From Mucilaginibacter galii (GTDB lineage Bacteria; Bacteroidota; Bacteroidia; Sphingobacteriales; Sphingobacteriaceae), in contig NZ_BMDO01000012.1 of NCBI RefSeq assembly GCF_014635825.1, positions 62,001-126,000 on the forward strand: DNA of 64,000 bases, read 5' to 3'. Shown one piece after another: positions 25,731 through 33,891 of the stretch (positions within the stretch are counted from its first letter, which is position 1; every line of letters begins with the position of its first letter). The notes below the pieces were generated by a model. That model was not told the origin of the DNA and searched no databases. It saw nothing but the letters and a program-made list of their open reading frames with translations. The position numbers and the translations under genes are program-made.

Positions 25731-26849
25731 ATGAGAAAAGTAACCCGCTTTTTTTGGTTCTGTTCGGGAGCGCACATCGATACCTTAAAAAAGTACCCCA
25801 TTGAGCACAACAGGTATGTGGGCATTGGGGCCACTATATTTTTTACAGCTTTATTTGCCTGTTTATCGGGCGGTTATGCCATGTATTTTGTGTTTAGCGG
25901 TAATCCGCTGGCCGTTGTTTTCGCTATACTATTTGGCTTAATATGGGGGCTGGCCATTTTTAACATGGACCGCTACATCGTATCGAGTATTAACAAGCAG
26001 GGCAGCAGTAACCAGCAACTGTTACAGGCATTGCCCCGTATTTTGCTGGCCATCATGATAGGGGTGGTAATTTCGCGCCCACTGGAGTTGAAAATTTTTG
26101 ATAAAGAGATTCGCGGCAAATTGAAAGAGTCGTACTCTAAAGGCCAAAACCGCAAGATTGACACACTCCAAAAAACGTATACTCAAAAATACGCTATGGA
26201 GATGGCCAAAAATAAGGACTTAAAACTGGAGAAAGACTCCTTAGAACGCGATATTAACCGCTCGCGGGTACAACTGAACCAGGAAGTTTTTGGCAACAAA
26301 AACGACCAAACATCAGGTATTTCGGGTTACGGCACCTACGCTAAGCAAAAAGAAGCTGTTTTGCTGGAAAAAGAGACGCGCTTAAAAATAGTAACCCAAG
26401 AAGTTGACCGTTTGGACCAGTACCTGAGCCAGCGTAAGGATTATGAAGGCCTGAATAGCACCCGCCTTTTTACCGGTACACAATTAGATAGCCTGGCCAA
26501 CGTTGCCGGCTTTGCCGACCGTAACTGGGCGCTGGGGCAACTTTCTTTTAGGCAAGATGGCACCAAGGATTTAGATACTTACCTGGCACAATCATTTATA
26601 GGCTATCTGTTTATTTTATTTGAGTGTTTGCCGGTATTTGTGAAATTGATGTCGCCTAAGGGTCCGTATGATGTGGCCGTTGCCCGTTTGGCCGAAGCCA
26701 ATATTCATTTTGCCGAGCGCGATAAAGATCGTGAAATGGTAGTGACCGATGAGGTTTTTGACCACCAGGTAGATGCCGATATCCAAAAGCGAAAGAAGCT
26801 CATCACCGGGCAATCTGACTACGATCTGGAACGGCATAGTTATGATTAA
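25731..26849 (+). CDS. DUF4407 family membrane protein
   Basis: The 372-residue protein shows the DUF4407 pattern: RFFWFCSGAHIDTLKKYP, two helices (about 33-55 and 60-78), the conserved FNMDRYIVSSI, a third helix (ILLAIMIGVVISRPLELKIF), then a charged coiled-coil stretch (~120-240) and a last helix (FIGYLFILFECLPVFVKLM). The function of the family is unknown. The long coiled coil probably lies between membrane helices on one side. The AlkA-type gene follows 23 bases downstream. Confidence 0.88.
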   Translation: MRKVTRFFWFCSGAHIDTLKKYPIEHNRYVGIGATIFFTALFACLSGGYAMYFVFSGNPLAVVFAILFGLIWGLAIFNMDRYIVSSINKQGSSNQQLLQALPRILLAIMIGVVISRPLELKIFDKEIRGKLKESYSKGQNRKIDTLQKTYTQKYAMEMAKNKDLKLEKDSLERDINRSRVQLNQEVFGNKNDQTSGISGYGTYAKQKEAVLLEKETRLKIVTQEVDRLDQYLSQRKDYEGLNSTRLFTGTQLDSLANVAGFADRNWALGQLSFRQDGTKDLDTYLAQSFIGYLFILFECLPVFVKLMSPKGPYDVAVARLAEANIHFAERDKDREMVVTDEVFDHQVDADIQKRKKLITGQSDYDLERHSYD

Positions 26850-26872
26850 GGTGTGTCCCAGTTCGATAATTA

Positions 26873-27490
26873 ATGACCTTTAACCAGGATAACTATCACC
26901 AGCTTTGCGACCATTTAGCTACCGAAGATGGTGATTTTAAAAGTATTATCGACCGGCATGGTTACCCGCCATTTTGGTCGCGCGCTAATAGTTTTGAAAC
27001 ACTGGTGCATATTATTTTAGAGCAGCAGGTATCATTGGCGTCGGCATTGTCGGCTTTGAATAAGCTGAAGGATCGGATACAGGAAATTACCCCGTCGCGC
27101 GTACTGATGTTAACCGACGAGGAGTTGAAAGCCTGTTATTTCAGCAGGCAAAAAACCGTTTATGTTAAGTATTTAGCCGAAGCCCTGCTAAGTGGACAAC
27201 TTAACCTGCAAGAGCTCGAAACTTTGCCTGATGATGGGACCCGCAAAAAACTTACGGCGCTCAAAGGCATTGGCAACTGGACGGTAGACATCTATCTGCT
27301 GATGGTGCTGCACCGCACCAATATCTTTCCCATAGGCGATCTGGCCATTGTAAACGCCATGAAGCGCTTAAAGCCTGTGCCTACCGCCGCCACGAAAGAA
27401 CACTTACTGCAAATAGCCGAACAATGGCAACCCTACCGCAGCGTAGCGGCTATGCTGCTGTGGCATTATTATTTAAGCCCTCGGGATTGA
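26873..27490 (+). CDS. DNA-3-methyladenine glycosylase II-type (HhH-GPD) protein
   Basis: The 205-residue protein has the helix-hairpin-helix ALKGIGNWTVDIYLLMVL and the catalytic aspartate in FPIGDLAIVNAMK, as in AlkA. It lacks the N-terminal domain of E. coli AlkA, as is common in short bacterial forms. It removes alkylated bases from DNA to start base excision repair. On the same strand 23 bases after the DUF4407 gene. Confidence 0.9.
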   Translation: MTFNQDNYHQLCDHLATEDGDFKSIIDRHGYPPFWSRANSFETLVHIILEQQVSLASALSALNKLKDRIQEITPSRVLMLTDEELKACYFSRQKTVYVKYLAEALLSGQLNLQELETLPDDGTRKKLTALKGIGNWTVDIYLLMVLHRTNIFPIGDLAIVNAMKRLKPVPTAATKEHLLQIAEQWQPYRSVAAMLLWHYYLSPRD

Positions 27491-27499
27491 GCCAAGATC

Positions 27500-27603
27500 T
27501 AAGAAACAAGAGCCAAGATAAATGTTTGAAAACATCTTGTTTCTTGGCTCTTGTTTCTTGTGTTTCTTGCTTCTATTAACTCCCCTTTAGGGGGTTGGGG
27601 GGC
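27500..27603. repeat. Inverted repeat between alkA-type gene and cphA
   Basis: AAGAAACAAGAGCCAAGAT (27509-27527) and ATCTTGTTTCTTGGCTCTTG form a long imperfect hairpin. Adjacent CTCCCCTTTAGGGGGTTGGG (27580-27599) is a piece of the CCTCCC/GGGAGG palindrome family seen elsewhere and supplies the cphA stop. Confidence 0.65.
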
Positions 27604-30214
27604 TCAATCTTTCCTTCTCCTGAAAGTTCTGCACAATCTCAACCGCGTTATCTACCGCATCGCTCAGGGTGGTGATGAACGCACCCGGTTGAGCTAAGCT
27701 AATGGCGTAGGCAATAGGGTCAGTATCGCTTCCTAAAACTTCGTAAGAAGCATCGGGTTTAACTTCTTTAATGCCCTCTACCATTAAGCCAATAAGGTTT
27801 TCTTTAGTGCGGCCACGGGTATGGTTTTCCTGGCGAAGTAAAATATGGTCGAACATACTGGCCGATATGCGACCTAGTTCGCGTATATCATCATCGCGGC
27901 GGTCGCCCGTACCCGAAATCAAGCCTATTTTCTGCGGCGAATCTATATGGCTTAAAAACTCCTTAATGCCATTGTAACCGTTAGGGTTGTGGGCAAAATC
28001 TACCATGAACTTAAACTCCTTAAAGTCGAAGATGTTCATACGGCCAGGTGTTTGCGATGCCGATGGTACGAAGGTTTGCAGCGCGGTTTTAATATCTTCG
28101 GTTTTAAAGCCCCACAGGTAAGTGGCTAAGGTAGCCGCGAGCACGTTTTCGATCATGAAGTTAACCGTACCACCAAAAGTAATTGGTATTTGGCTTGCAC
28201 GCTGTACCCGTAATTTCCAGTCGCCTTTTTTAATAGTGATGTAGCCATTTTCGTAAACGCAGGCAATGCCGCCCTTTTGGCAATGCGCTTTAATAACCGG
28301 GTTGTCTTCGTTACGGCTAAAGTAGGCAATAAAGCAGTCTGCTTGTTTACCAATTTTTACGCAATGCTCGCTATCGGCATTTAAAACGCCCCAACCGTTC
28401 TTCTTCACCGAATCAATAACCACGGCTTTTACCCTGGCCAGATCATCGAGCGTGTGTATATCTGATATACCTAAGTGATCTTCCTGAATATTGGTAATTA
28501 CGCCAATATCGCAATGGCCAAAGCCTAGTCCCGAGCGTAAAATGCCACCGCGGGCAGTTTCCAATACGGCAAACTCCACGGTAGGGTCTTTCAAAATAAA
28601 CTCCGTGCTCATAGGGCCTGTGGTATCGCCCTTCATCATCATGCTGTTTTGTACGTAAATGCCATCTGATGTGGTGAAGCCTACCCGGTAGCCATTATTT
28701 TTTACAATGTGGGCAATTAAACGCGTGGTGGTAGTTTTGCCGTTGGTGCCGGTAGTGGCAATGATAGGTATCCTGGCCGATTTACCGTATGGATACAACA
28801 TATCTACCACATGGCCGGCTACGTTGCGCGGCAAGCCCTCGCTTGGGGCAATGTGCATGCGGAAGCCCGGCGCTGCGTTAACCTCTAATATAACACCGCC
28901 GTTCTCGGTAAGCGGGTGGGTAAGGTCTTGCGCCATAATATCAATACCGCAAATATCTAAACCTATTACCCGCGATATACGCTCGCAAATGAATACGTTT
29001 TCGGGGTGTACCTGGTCGGTTACATCTATAGAGGTGCCACCGGTGCTCAGGTTAGCAGTAGATTTAAGGTACACCACTTCATCGGCCGCAGGTATGGTTT
29101 CTAAAGTATAATTCAACTTATTCAGTAGGTCCATGGTATCGCGGTCTACCGATATCAGGGTAAGCACGTTTTCATGGCCGTATCCGCGGCGTGTGTCGCT
29201 GTTCTCTTTATCAATGAGTTGTTGTATGGTTGCTTGTCCGTCGCCGGTTACGTGTGCAGGCACACGCAGGGCAGCAGCCACCATTTTATTGTCGATCACC
29301 AGTACACGGAAATCGTACCCGCTGATAAATTTTTCGACGATAACCTTGCGCGATATACGGGCCGCATGCTCAAAAGCAGCAACGGCCTCTTCCTCAGTTT
29401 TTACATTAATGGTGGCACCGCGGCCATGGTTGCCATCCAGCGGTTTAAACACCAAGGGGAAACCTACGTTGCGTATAGCATCTTTTATTTGCTCAGTTGC
29501 AGTAATGGTTACCCCTTTAGCTACCGGTATGGCTTGTTCCTGCAAAATACGTTTGGTTTCGTCTTTATTACCGGCCAGGTCAACGGCTATGCTGCTGGTT
29601 TTTTCGGTCATGGTAGCTCGGATGCGTACCTGGTTTTTACCATAACCCAACTGCACCAGCGACTGGTTGTTGAGCCTGATCCAGGGTATATCGCGCGATA
29701 TAGCTTCTTCCACAATAGAGCCCGTACTTGGGCCCAGGCGGGTGTTCTCGCGTATCTCACGCATTTGCTGTATATCTTCCTCCAGCGGATACTCGCTGCC
29801 TTCAATAAGCGCTTCAGCAATTTTTACAGCAGCCTCGGCAGCAAATACGCCTACCTTTTCTTCCACGTAGTTAAATACTACGTTATATGTGCCCGGTGTT
29901 TTGGTTTCGCGGGTGCGGCCATAGCCAGTGTACATGCCTGCCAGGGTTTGTATTTCTAAAGCGATATGCTCAATCACGTGGCCCATCCAGGTGCCTTGTT
30001 CTACGCGCTGAAAAAAACCACCCGGTACACCGGGAGAGCAACGATGAACGTACATGCTGGGAATAAGCGCTTTAAGGCGCTCGTAAAAACCGTCAATGGT
30101 GTTGGTAGGCCTGTGCTCCAGCTCCTCCAGGTTTAACCGCATTTGTATTAACTTTTTGCGGCTTATACTCCAGATGTTAGGGCCACGCAGTACTTGTATT
30201 TTCTCAATTTTCAT
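27587..30214 (-). CDS. cphA: Cyanophycin synthetase
   Basis: At 875 residues this is full-length CphA1. It has an N-terminal domain (1-160), an ATP-grasp domain (about 210-470; FPLVFKPLDGNHGRGATINV, GVILEVNAAPGFRMH) and a Mur-ligase-like domain with P-loop TGTNGKTTTT (488-497) and FMVDFAHNPNGY. It polymerises Asp and Arg into multi-L-arginyl-poly-L-aspartate, a nitrogen store. The last residues SPPTP come from a palindromic repeat that supplies the stop codon. It is divergent from cphB across 213 bases, an arrangement that suits shared control of making and breaking the polymer. Confidence 0.96.
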   Translation of the reverse strand: MKIEKIQVLRGPNIWSISRKKLIQMRLNLEELEHRPTNTIDGFYERLKALIPSMYVHRCSPGVPGGFFQRVEQGTWMGHVIEHIALEIQTLAGMYTGYGRTRETKTPGTYNVVFNYVEEKVGVFAAEAAVKIAEALIEGSEYPLEEDIQQMREIRENTRLGPSTGSIVEEAISRDIPWIRLNNQSLVQLGYGKNQVRIRATMTEKTSSIAVDLAGNKDETKRILQEQAIPVAKGVTITATEQIKDAIRNVGFPLVFKPLDGNHGRGATINVKTEEEAVAAFEHAARISRKVIVEKFISGYDFRVLVIDNKMVAAALRVPAHVTGDGQATIQQLIDKENSDTRRGYGHENVLTLISVDRDTMDLLNKLNYTLETIPAADEVVYLKSTANLSTGGTSIDVTDQVHPENVFICERISRVIGLDICGIDIMAQDLTHPLTENGGVILEVNAAPGFRMHIAPSEGLPRNVAGHVVDMLYPYGKSARIPIIATTGTNGKTTTTRLIAHIVKNNGYRVGFTTSDGIYVQNSMMMKGDTTGPMSTEFILKDPTVEFAVLETARGGILRSGLGFGHCDIGVITNIQEDHLGISDIHTLDDLARVKAVVIDSVKKNGWGVLNADSEHCVKIGKQADCFIAYFSRNEDNPVIKAHCQKGGIACVYENGYITIKKGDWKLRVQRASQIPITFGGTVNFMIENVLAATLATYLWGFKTEDIKTALQTFVPSASQTPGRMNIFDFKEFKFMVDFAHNPNGYNGIKEFLSHIDSPQKIGLISGTGDRRDDDIRELGRISASMFDHILLRQENHTRGRTKENLIGLMVEGIKEVKPDASYEVLGSDTDPIAYAISLAQPGAFITTLSDAVDNAVEIVQNFQEKERLSPPTP

Positions 30215-30231
30215 AAATCACGGTTAGTTTT

Positions 30232-30308
30232 GGAAACCCCCTCTAAATCTCCCCCAAAGGGTGAGACTTTCAAATGCCCCCTCCTTTGGGGAGGGTTCGG
30301 GTGGGGTG
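30232..30308. repeat. CCTCC/GGAGG palindromic repeat in the cphA-cphB gap
   Basis: AACCCCCTCTAAATCTCCCC and CCCCTCCTTTGGGGAGGGTT type blocks form inverted arms. Same family as at 33171, 37240 and 40762. Confidence 0.6.
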
Positions 30309-30427
30309 ATTCCGGAATGTAACAAATCAATATATATTTTGATGTAATAATGCAATTTTTATTATTAAAAGTGCTGTTTAACCGCATTTTTACATTACTT
30401 TGTAATGTACGAACCCGATAAAGCAGA

Positions 30428-31339
30428 ATGATTGTCCCGAAAGGTAAATTAATAATTATAGGTGGCGCGGTTGATATGGGCACTAATATAGGTGCCGAAG
30501 AGCATATCATGCAACCTCATTATTTAAAGTTTTTTGAGCGTGGTATTTTACGCCGAATGATCAATGAATCGGCTCACCAGCTGGGCTCCAAAGTGGAGGT
30601 TATTACTACCGCCTCGCAGATTCCGGAACTGGTTGGTACCGAATATATTAAGGCGTTTAACCAGTTAGAAGTTACCAATGTTAATGTGCTTGATATACGC
30701 AATCGCGAAGATGCACAAAACCCCGAATACCTGGAGCGTATACGCCAGGCCGATGTGGTGATGTTTAGCGGCGGCGACCAGCTGCGCCTGAGCTCTATTT
30801 TTGGCGGCACTGAGTTTTTGCAGATCTTAAAATCGCGGTACTGCCACGACAACTTTATCGTAGCCGGTACATCGGCTGGTGCAGCGGCAGCCTCTACCAA
30901 CATGATCTATCGCGGCGAAAGCAGCGAGGCCCTGGTAAAAGGCGAAGTGCAAATTACTGCCGGACTGGGCTTTTTAGACCATGTAATTATTGATACCCAC
31001 TTTGTACAGCGCGGGCGTATTGGTCGCCTGTTTTATGCCGTAGCCAGCAACCCAGGTATCTTAGGTATAGGTTTGGGCGAAGATGCCGGCCTGTTAATTA
31101 CCGAAGGTGCCATGATGGAAGCTATAGGCTCGGGTCTTACCATTGTGGTAGATGGCCGAAGTTTAGTGCAAACCAATATTTACGATGTGGAAATGGGTGC
31201 ACCGGTATCTATAGAAGGATTGAAAGTACACGTGATGTCGATTTTTGACCGTTACGACCTGGCCCAGCAAAGGCTAATTATGAAAAAACGCACCAAGGTA
31301 GAAGATGGTGTTTACTTGCAGGTGCCGGATAGGGATTAG
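30428..31339 (+). CDS. cphB: Cyanophycinase
   Basis: The 303-residue protein is an S51-family serine peptidase-like enzyme: KGKLIIIGGAVDMG at the start, the FSGGDQLRL loop (113-121) and the nucleophile Ser149 in AGTSAGAAAAS. It is cytoplasmic and hydrolyses cyanophycin to beta-Asp-Arg dipeptides. Length and order match family members. It is divergent from cphA and followed at about 300 bases by an isoaspartyl peptidase that can take the dipeptides further. Confidence 0.96.
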   Translation: MIVPKGKLIIIGGAVDMGTNIGAEEHIMQPHYLKFFERGILRRMINESAHQLGSKVEVITTASQIPELVGTEYIKAFNQLEVTNVNVLDIRNREDAQNPEYLERIRQADVVMFSGGDQLRLSSIFGGTEFLQILKSRYCHDNFIVAGTSAGAAAASTNMIYRGESSEALVKGEVQITAGLGFLDHVIIDTHFVQRGRIGRLFYAVASNPGILGIGLGEDAGLLITEGAMMEAIGSGLTIVVDGRSLVQTNIYDVEMGAPVSIEGLKVHVMSIFDRYDLAQQRLIMKKRTKVEDGVYLQVPDRD

Positions 31340-31645
31340 GGATTTAATGGAGCGAGGAGCGGAGTTACGGGGAGCGGGGAAGATGCTTAAGAGCATGAGC
31401 GATATTACATACCAACGCGTGCGTTAAGGATTGAAGCGGATACCTGCCTGTGCAGTATGAGCGGAAAGCCTGACCCGTTAGGGTAACGCCTAAATTTATT
31501 GAATTAAGTTGGTATACCTATACTTTTAGGTTAAGAGCAGTGTCAGTCTGAGCTTGTCGATGACTTGTACGCTTTACTAAGTCTTCGACAAGCTCAGACT
31601 GACATTACATCATCATAAAATCAAATATTATCATACACACCAATT
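31340..31645. repeat. Repeat-filled gap between cphB and the isoaspartyl peptidase
   Basis: No gene. It holds a GGAGCGAGGAGCGGAG stretch (31350-31380), a segment TATGAGCGGAAAGCC..GTAACGCC (31459-31491) similar to one at 63241-63275, and a 64-base inverted repeat at 31541-31604 (TGTCAGTCTGAGCTTGTCGA and its complement), whose twin is at 42037-42099. Confidence 0.75.
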
Positions 31646-32488
31646 ATGAAACTTATTATTCACGGCGGATTTTTTAGCGAGTCGGGCACTAACCAGGAGG
31701 TTAAGCAGGCTAAGCAAGATGCTTTGAAGCAAATTGTTACCCAGGGTTACCAATACCTGAAAACTCATACGGCTACCGAAACTGTGGTGTATACCGTTAG
31801 CTTGCTGGAAGATTGTGATCTGTTCAACGCCGGTACTGGATCGCAGATACAAAGCGATGGTTGTATACGTTTAAGCGCTGCCTTAATGGACGGTAAAACG
31901 CAGAAGTTTTCGGGCGTCATAAACGTAGAAGAAGTGAAGAACCCGATACAAGTTGCGGAGAAGCTTCAAAGTGCTGAGGATAAGGTATTAAGTGGTAAGG
32001 GTGCACAAACTTATGCCCGCGAGAACGGCTTCGACTATTACAACCCCGAAACTCCTCAGCGTAAACAGGAATATGCCACCAAGCTTAACAATTCGATAAG
32101 GTTAGGTACTGTAGGTTGTGTGGCGCTCGACACAGACGGTAACTTGGCAGCGGCAACTTCTACAGGCGGCAAGGGCTTTGAAATTCCCGGCCGGGTAAGC
32201 GATTCGGCCACTGTAGCGGGTAATTATGCCAACGCTTCGGCCGGTATATCGTGTACCGGCGTGGGGGAGGACATTGTATCTGGTGCCGTAGCCGCAAAAA
32301 TTGTTACCCGAGTTAGTGATGGTATGCCACTGGCACAGGCAACCGATAAAACCCTGGCCGAAATGAAGCCTTATGACGGTTTTGCAGGTGTAATTGGTAT
32401 TACAGCCAATGGAGAGGTTTATCATGCTGATACCCATCCTTATATGGTTTGGGCTTTGTATGATGAGGATGTAAAAGTTTTTGATTAA
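31646..32488 (+). CDS. iaaA: Isoaspartyl peptidase / L-asparaginase (Ntn hydrolase)
   Basis: The 280-residue protein is a type 2 asparaginase. MKLIIHGGFF is the usual first strand, the autocleavage/nucleophile Thr155 lies in RLGTVGCVALD, and the substrate pocket reads GRVSDSATVAGNYA and CTGVGEDIV. After self-cleavage between 154 and 155 it hydrolyses beta-aspartyl dipeptides, including beta-Asp-Arg from cyanophycin. No signal peptide, so cytoplasmic. The position after cphB fits the last step of the pathway. Confidence 0.93.
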   Translation: MKLIIHGGFFSESGTNQEVKQAKQDALKQIVTQGYQYLKTHTATETVVYTVSLLEDCDLFNAGTGSQIQSDGCIRLSAALMDGKTQKFSGVINVEEVKNPIQVAEKLQSAEDKVLSGKGAQTYARENGFDYYNPETPQRKQEYATKLNNSIRLGTVGCVALDTDGNLAAATSTGGKGFEIPGRVSDSATVAGNYANASAGISCTGVGEDIVSGAVAAKIVTRVSDGMPLAQATDKTLAEMKPYDGFAGVIGITANGEVYHADTHPYMVWALYDEDVKVFD

Positions 32489-32571
32489 ATTACACTCGAA
32501 TTAACTTAGGTTAACAAGATTAGTGGTATTTTTACCTGCTAATTAATTTAATTAAACTCAAACAAGACTCA

Positions 32572-33171
32572 ATGAAAGTACTCCTACTTGCTTTGTTGTG
32601 TACCATCAGCTTTTCGGCATCGGCGCAGTGGTGGCGCTTAGGAAAAAACAAACGTTACCCCTTAATTGCACAGGCGCAAACGCCTGCCTACCGGTTAACA
32701 CCTTCTAAATTTAGTTTGCCTAAAGTAAGCCGCTGTACTATTGGCCAAACTTCCTATAGTTTAGTGCTAAGCGAGCACACGGTGATGAAGACCGCCCAGC
32801 ACCAAATGCGTTTCAGGGAGTATGAAAATGCCAGCTACAGTTTTAACGAACTGGCTAAAATATACGTACAGCTAAACCAGCTTTCTGAAGCTAAGTGGTT
32901 TTTTTTGCAAAGCAACAACCTGTCGCGCCAGCAAAATAACGACCGTTTAACCATTGCCAATTTAATTGAGCTTTCGAACGTGAAGCAAGCCATCGGCGAT
33001 TTTTCGCTGGCCCAGCAAGACTTGGAAGAAGCCCGCGATATGGCTAAAAACCATAACTGGCAGGATGATATACAAGCGGTAAAGAAACGCATTGATAACC
33101 TGCAGCTAACCAAGCTGGCCGCTTTGAAACCGGAAGCAGGTTTTGGTAAAGCGGGGCAGGCTACTCTGTAA
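32572..33171 (+). CDS. Secreted TPR-like protein (199 aa)
   Basis: A signal peptide (KVLLLALLCTISFSASA) precedes a basic stretch and then two to three tetratricopeptide-like helical repeats (about 75-185: YSFNELAKIYVQLNQLSEAKWFFLQ and LIELSNVKQAIGDFSLAQQDLEEARDMA). It is probably a periplasmic scaffold. It lies 83 bases after the isoaspartyl peptidase. I know no specific role. Confidence 0.78.
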   Translation: MKVLLLALLCTISFSASAQWWRLGKNKRYPLIAQAQTPAYRLTPSKFSLPKVSRCTIGQTSYSLVLSEHTVMKTAQHQMRFREYENASYSFNELAKIYVQLNQLSEAKWFFLQSNNLSRQQNNDRLTIANLIELSNVKQAIGDFSLAQQDLEEARDMAKNHNWQDDIQAVKKRIDNLQLTKLAALKPEAGFGKAGQATL

Positions 33172-33206
33172 AGCCCCTTCCAACCCTCCCCGGAAGGGAG
33201 GGCTTA
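33171..33206. repeat. CCTCCC palindromic repeat
   Basis: AACCCTCCCCGGAAGGGAGG forms a short palindrome directly after the TPR gene stop. Family shared with 30232, 37240 and 40762. Confidence 0.6.
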
Positions 33207-33220
33207 AGATAATATTATTG

Positions 33221-33245
33221 AGCCTGGTTATTGCCGGGCTTTTTT
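33221..33245 (+). terminator. Intrinsic terminator after the TPR gene
   Basis: AGCCTGG and CCGGGCT form a 7-bp stem (one G-T pair) with a 6-base loop and a run of six T. Confidence 0.75.
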
Positions 33246-33303
33246 GCGTTATTAAAGTATTTACTGTGGATCACCTTTGCTATATTTAGCTAAATTCTTT
33301 TAA

Positions 33304-33657
33304 ATGAAAATATTATCTATCGAGGCGTTCGTTCCTTCGGGAAGCAATTTTGCAAAATCAAGGCAGTTATTTTTGGAGCTGGGCTTTCATATCAATTGGG
33401 AGTCGCCGGGTTATGCAGGCTTTCAGTGTGATGAATGCCGGTTTATTTTGCAGGAGTACAATGTGCAGGAGTTTGCCCAAAACTTTATGCTGAGTGTAAA
33501 GGTGAGCAACATTGATGAGTTTAGAAAAGGCGTTTTAGATAAAGAGTTACCCGAAAAGTATGGAATTCAAATTAGCGAAATTACAAAGCAACCTTATGGT
33601 CGCGAATTAAATCTGATAGATCTTGCCGGTGTATGCTGGCACTTCGTAGAGCAATAG
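33304..33657 (+). CDS. VOC (glyoxalase-fold) superfamily protein
   Basis: The 117-residue protein has the paired beta-alpha-beta-beta-beta units of the vicinal oxygen chelate fold: SIEAFVPSGSNFAKSRQLFLELGF and a C-terminal GRELNLIDLAGVCWHFVEQ. Typical metal ligands (His/Glu at the strand starts) are only partly evident, so it may be a binding protein and not an enzyme. It is a single gene with its own flanking terminator upstream. Confidence 0.8.
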   Translation: MKILSIEAFVPSGSNFAKSRQLFLELGFHINWESPGYAGFQCDECRFILQEYNVQEFAQNFMLSVKVSNIDEFRKGVLDKELPEKYGIQISEITKQPYGRELNLIDLAGVCWHFVEQ

Positions 33658-33891
33658 ACATGATTGCGGCCGTTTACGATATACGTTGATATCGCATTAT
33701 AACCCCATGCGATATTGTTTCTTCGCTGTAAATTTCTGGTTTACAGACAAACAATGTGTCATAAATTTCTATTTGTATAGGTGAGACAGCTAAAATGCTG
33801 TCTCTTTTTTATTTACTTTGGGACTTATATAATATAGGCACTAATATTGATGTTTGATACAATAGATATAGAATTAAAATCTGTAAAAGAA

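Noticed and set aside
28707..29645. Two plus-strand frames (134 and 170 codons) opposite cphA
   Set aside because: Antisense shadows with Ser/Val/Arg-rich low-quality sequence and no start context.
29174..29959. 261-codon plus-strand frame opposite cphA
   Set aside because: It lies wholly inside cphA, whose ATP-grasp and N-terminal motifs are intact; composition and residue mix are those of an antisense shadow.
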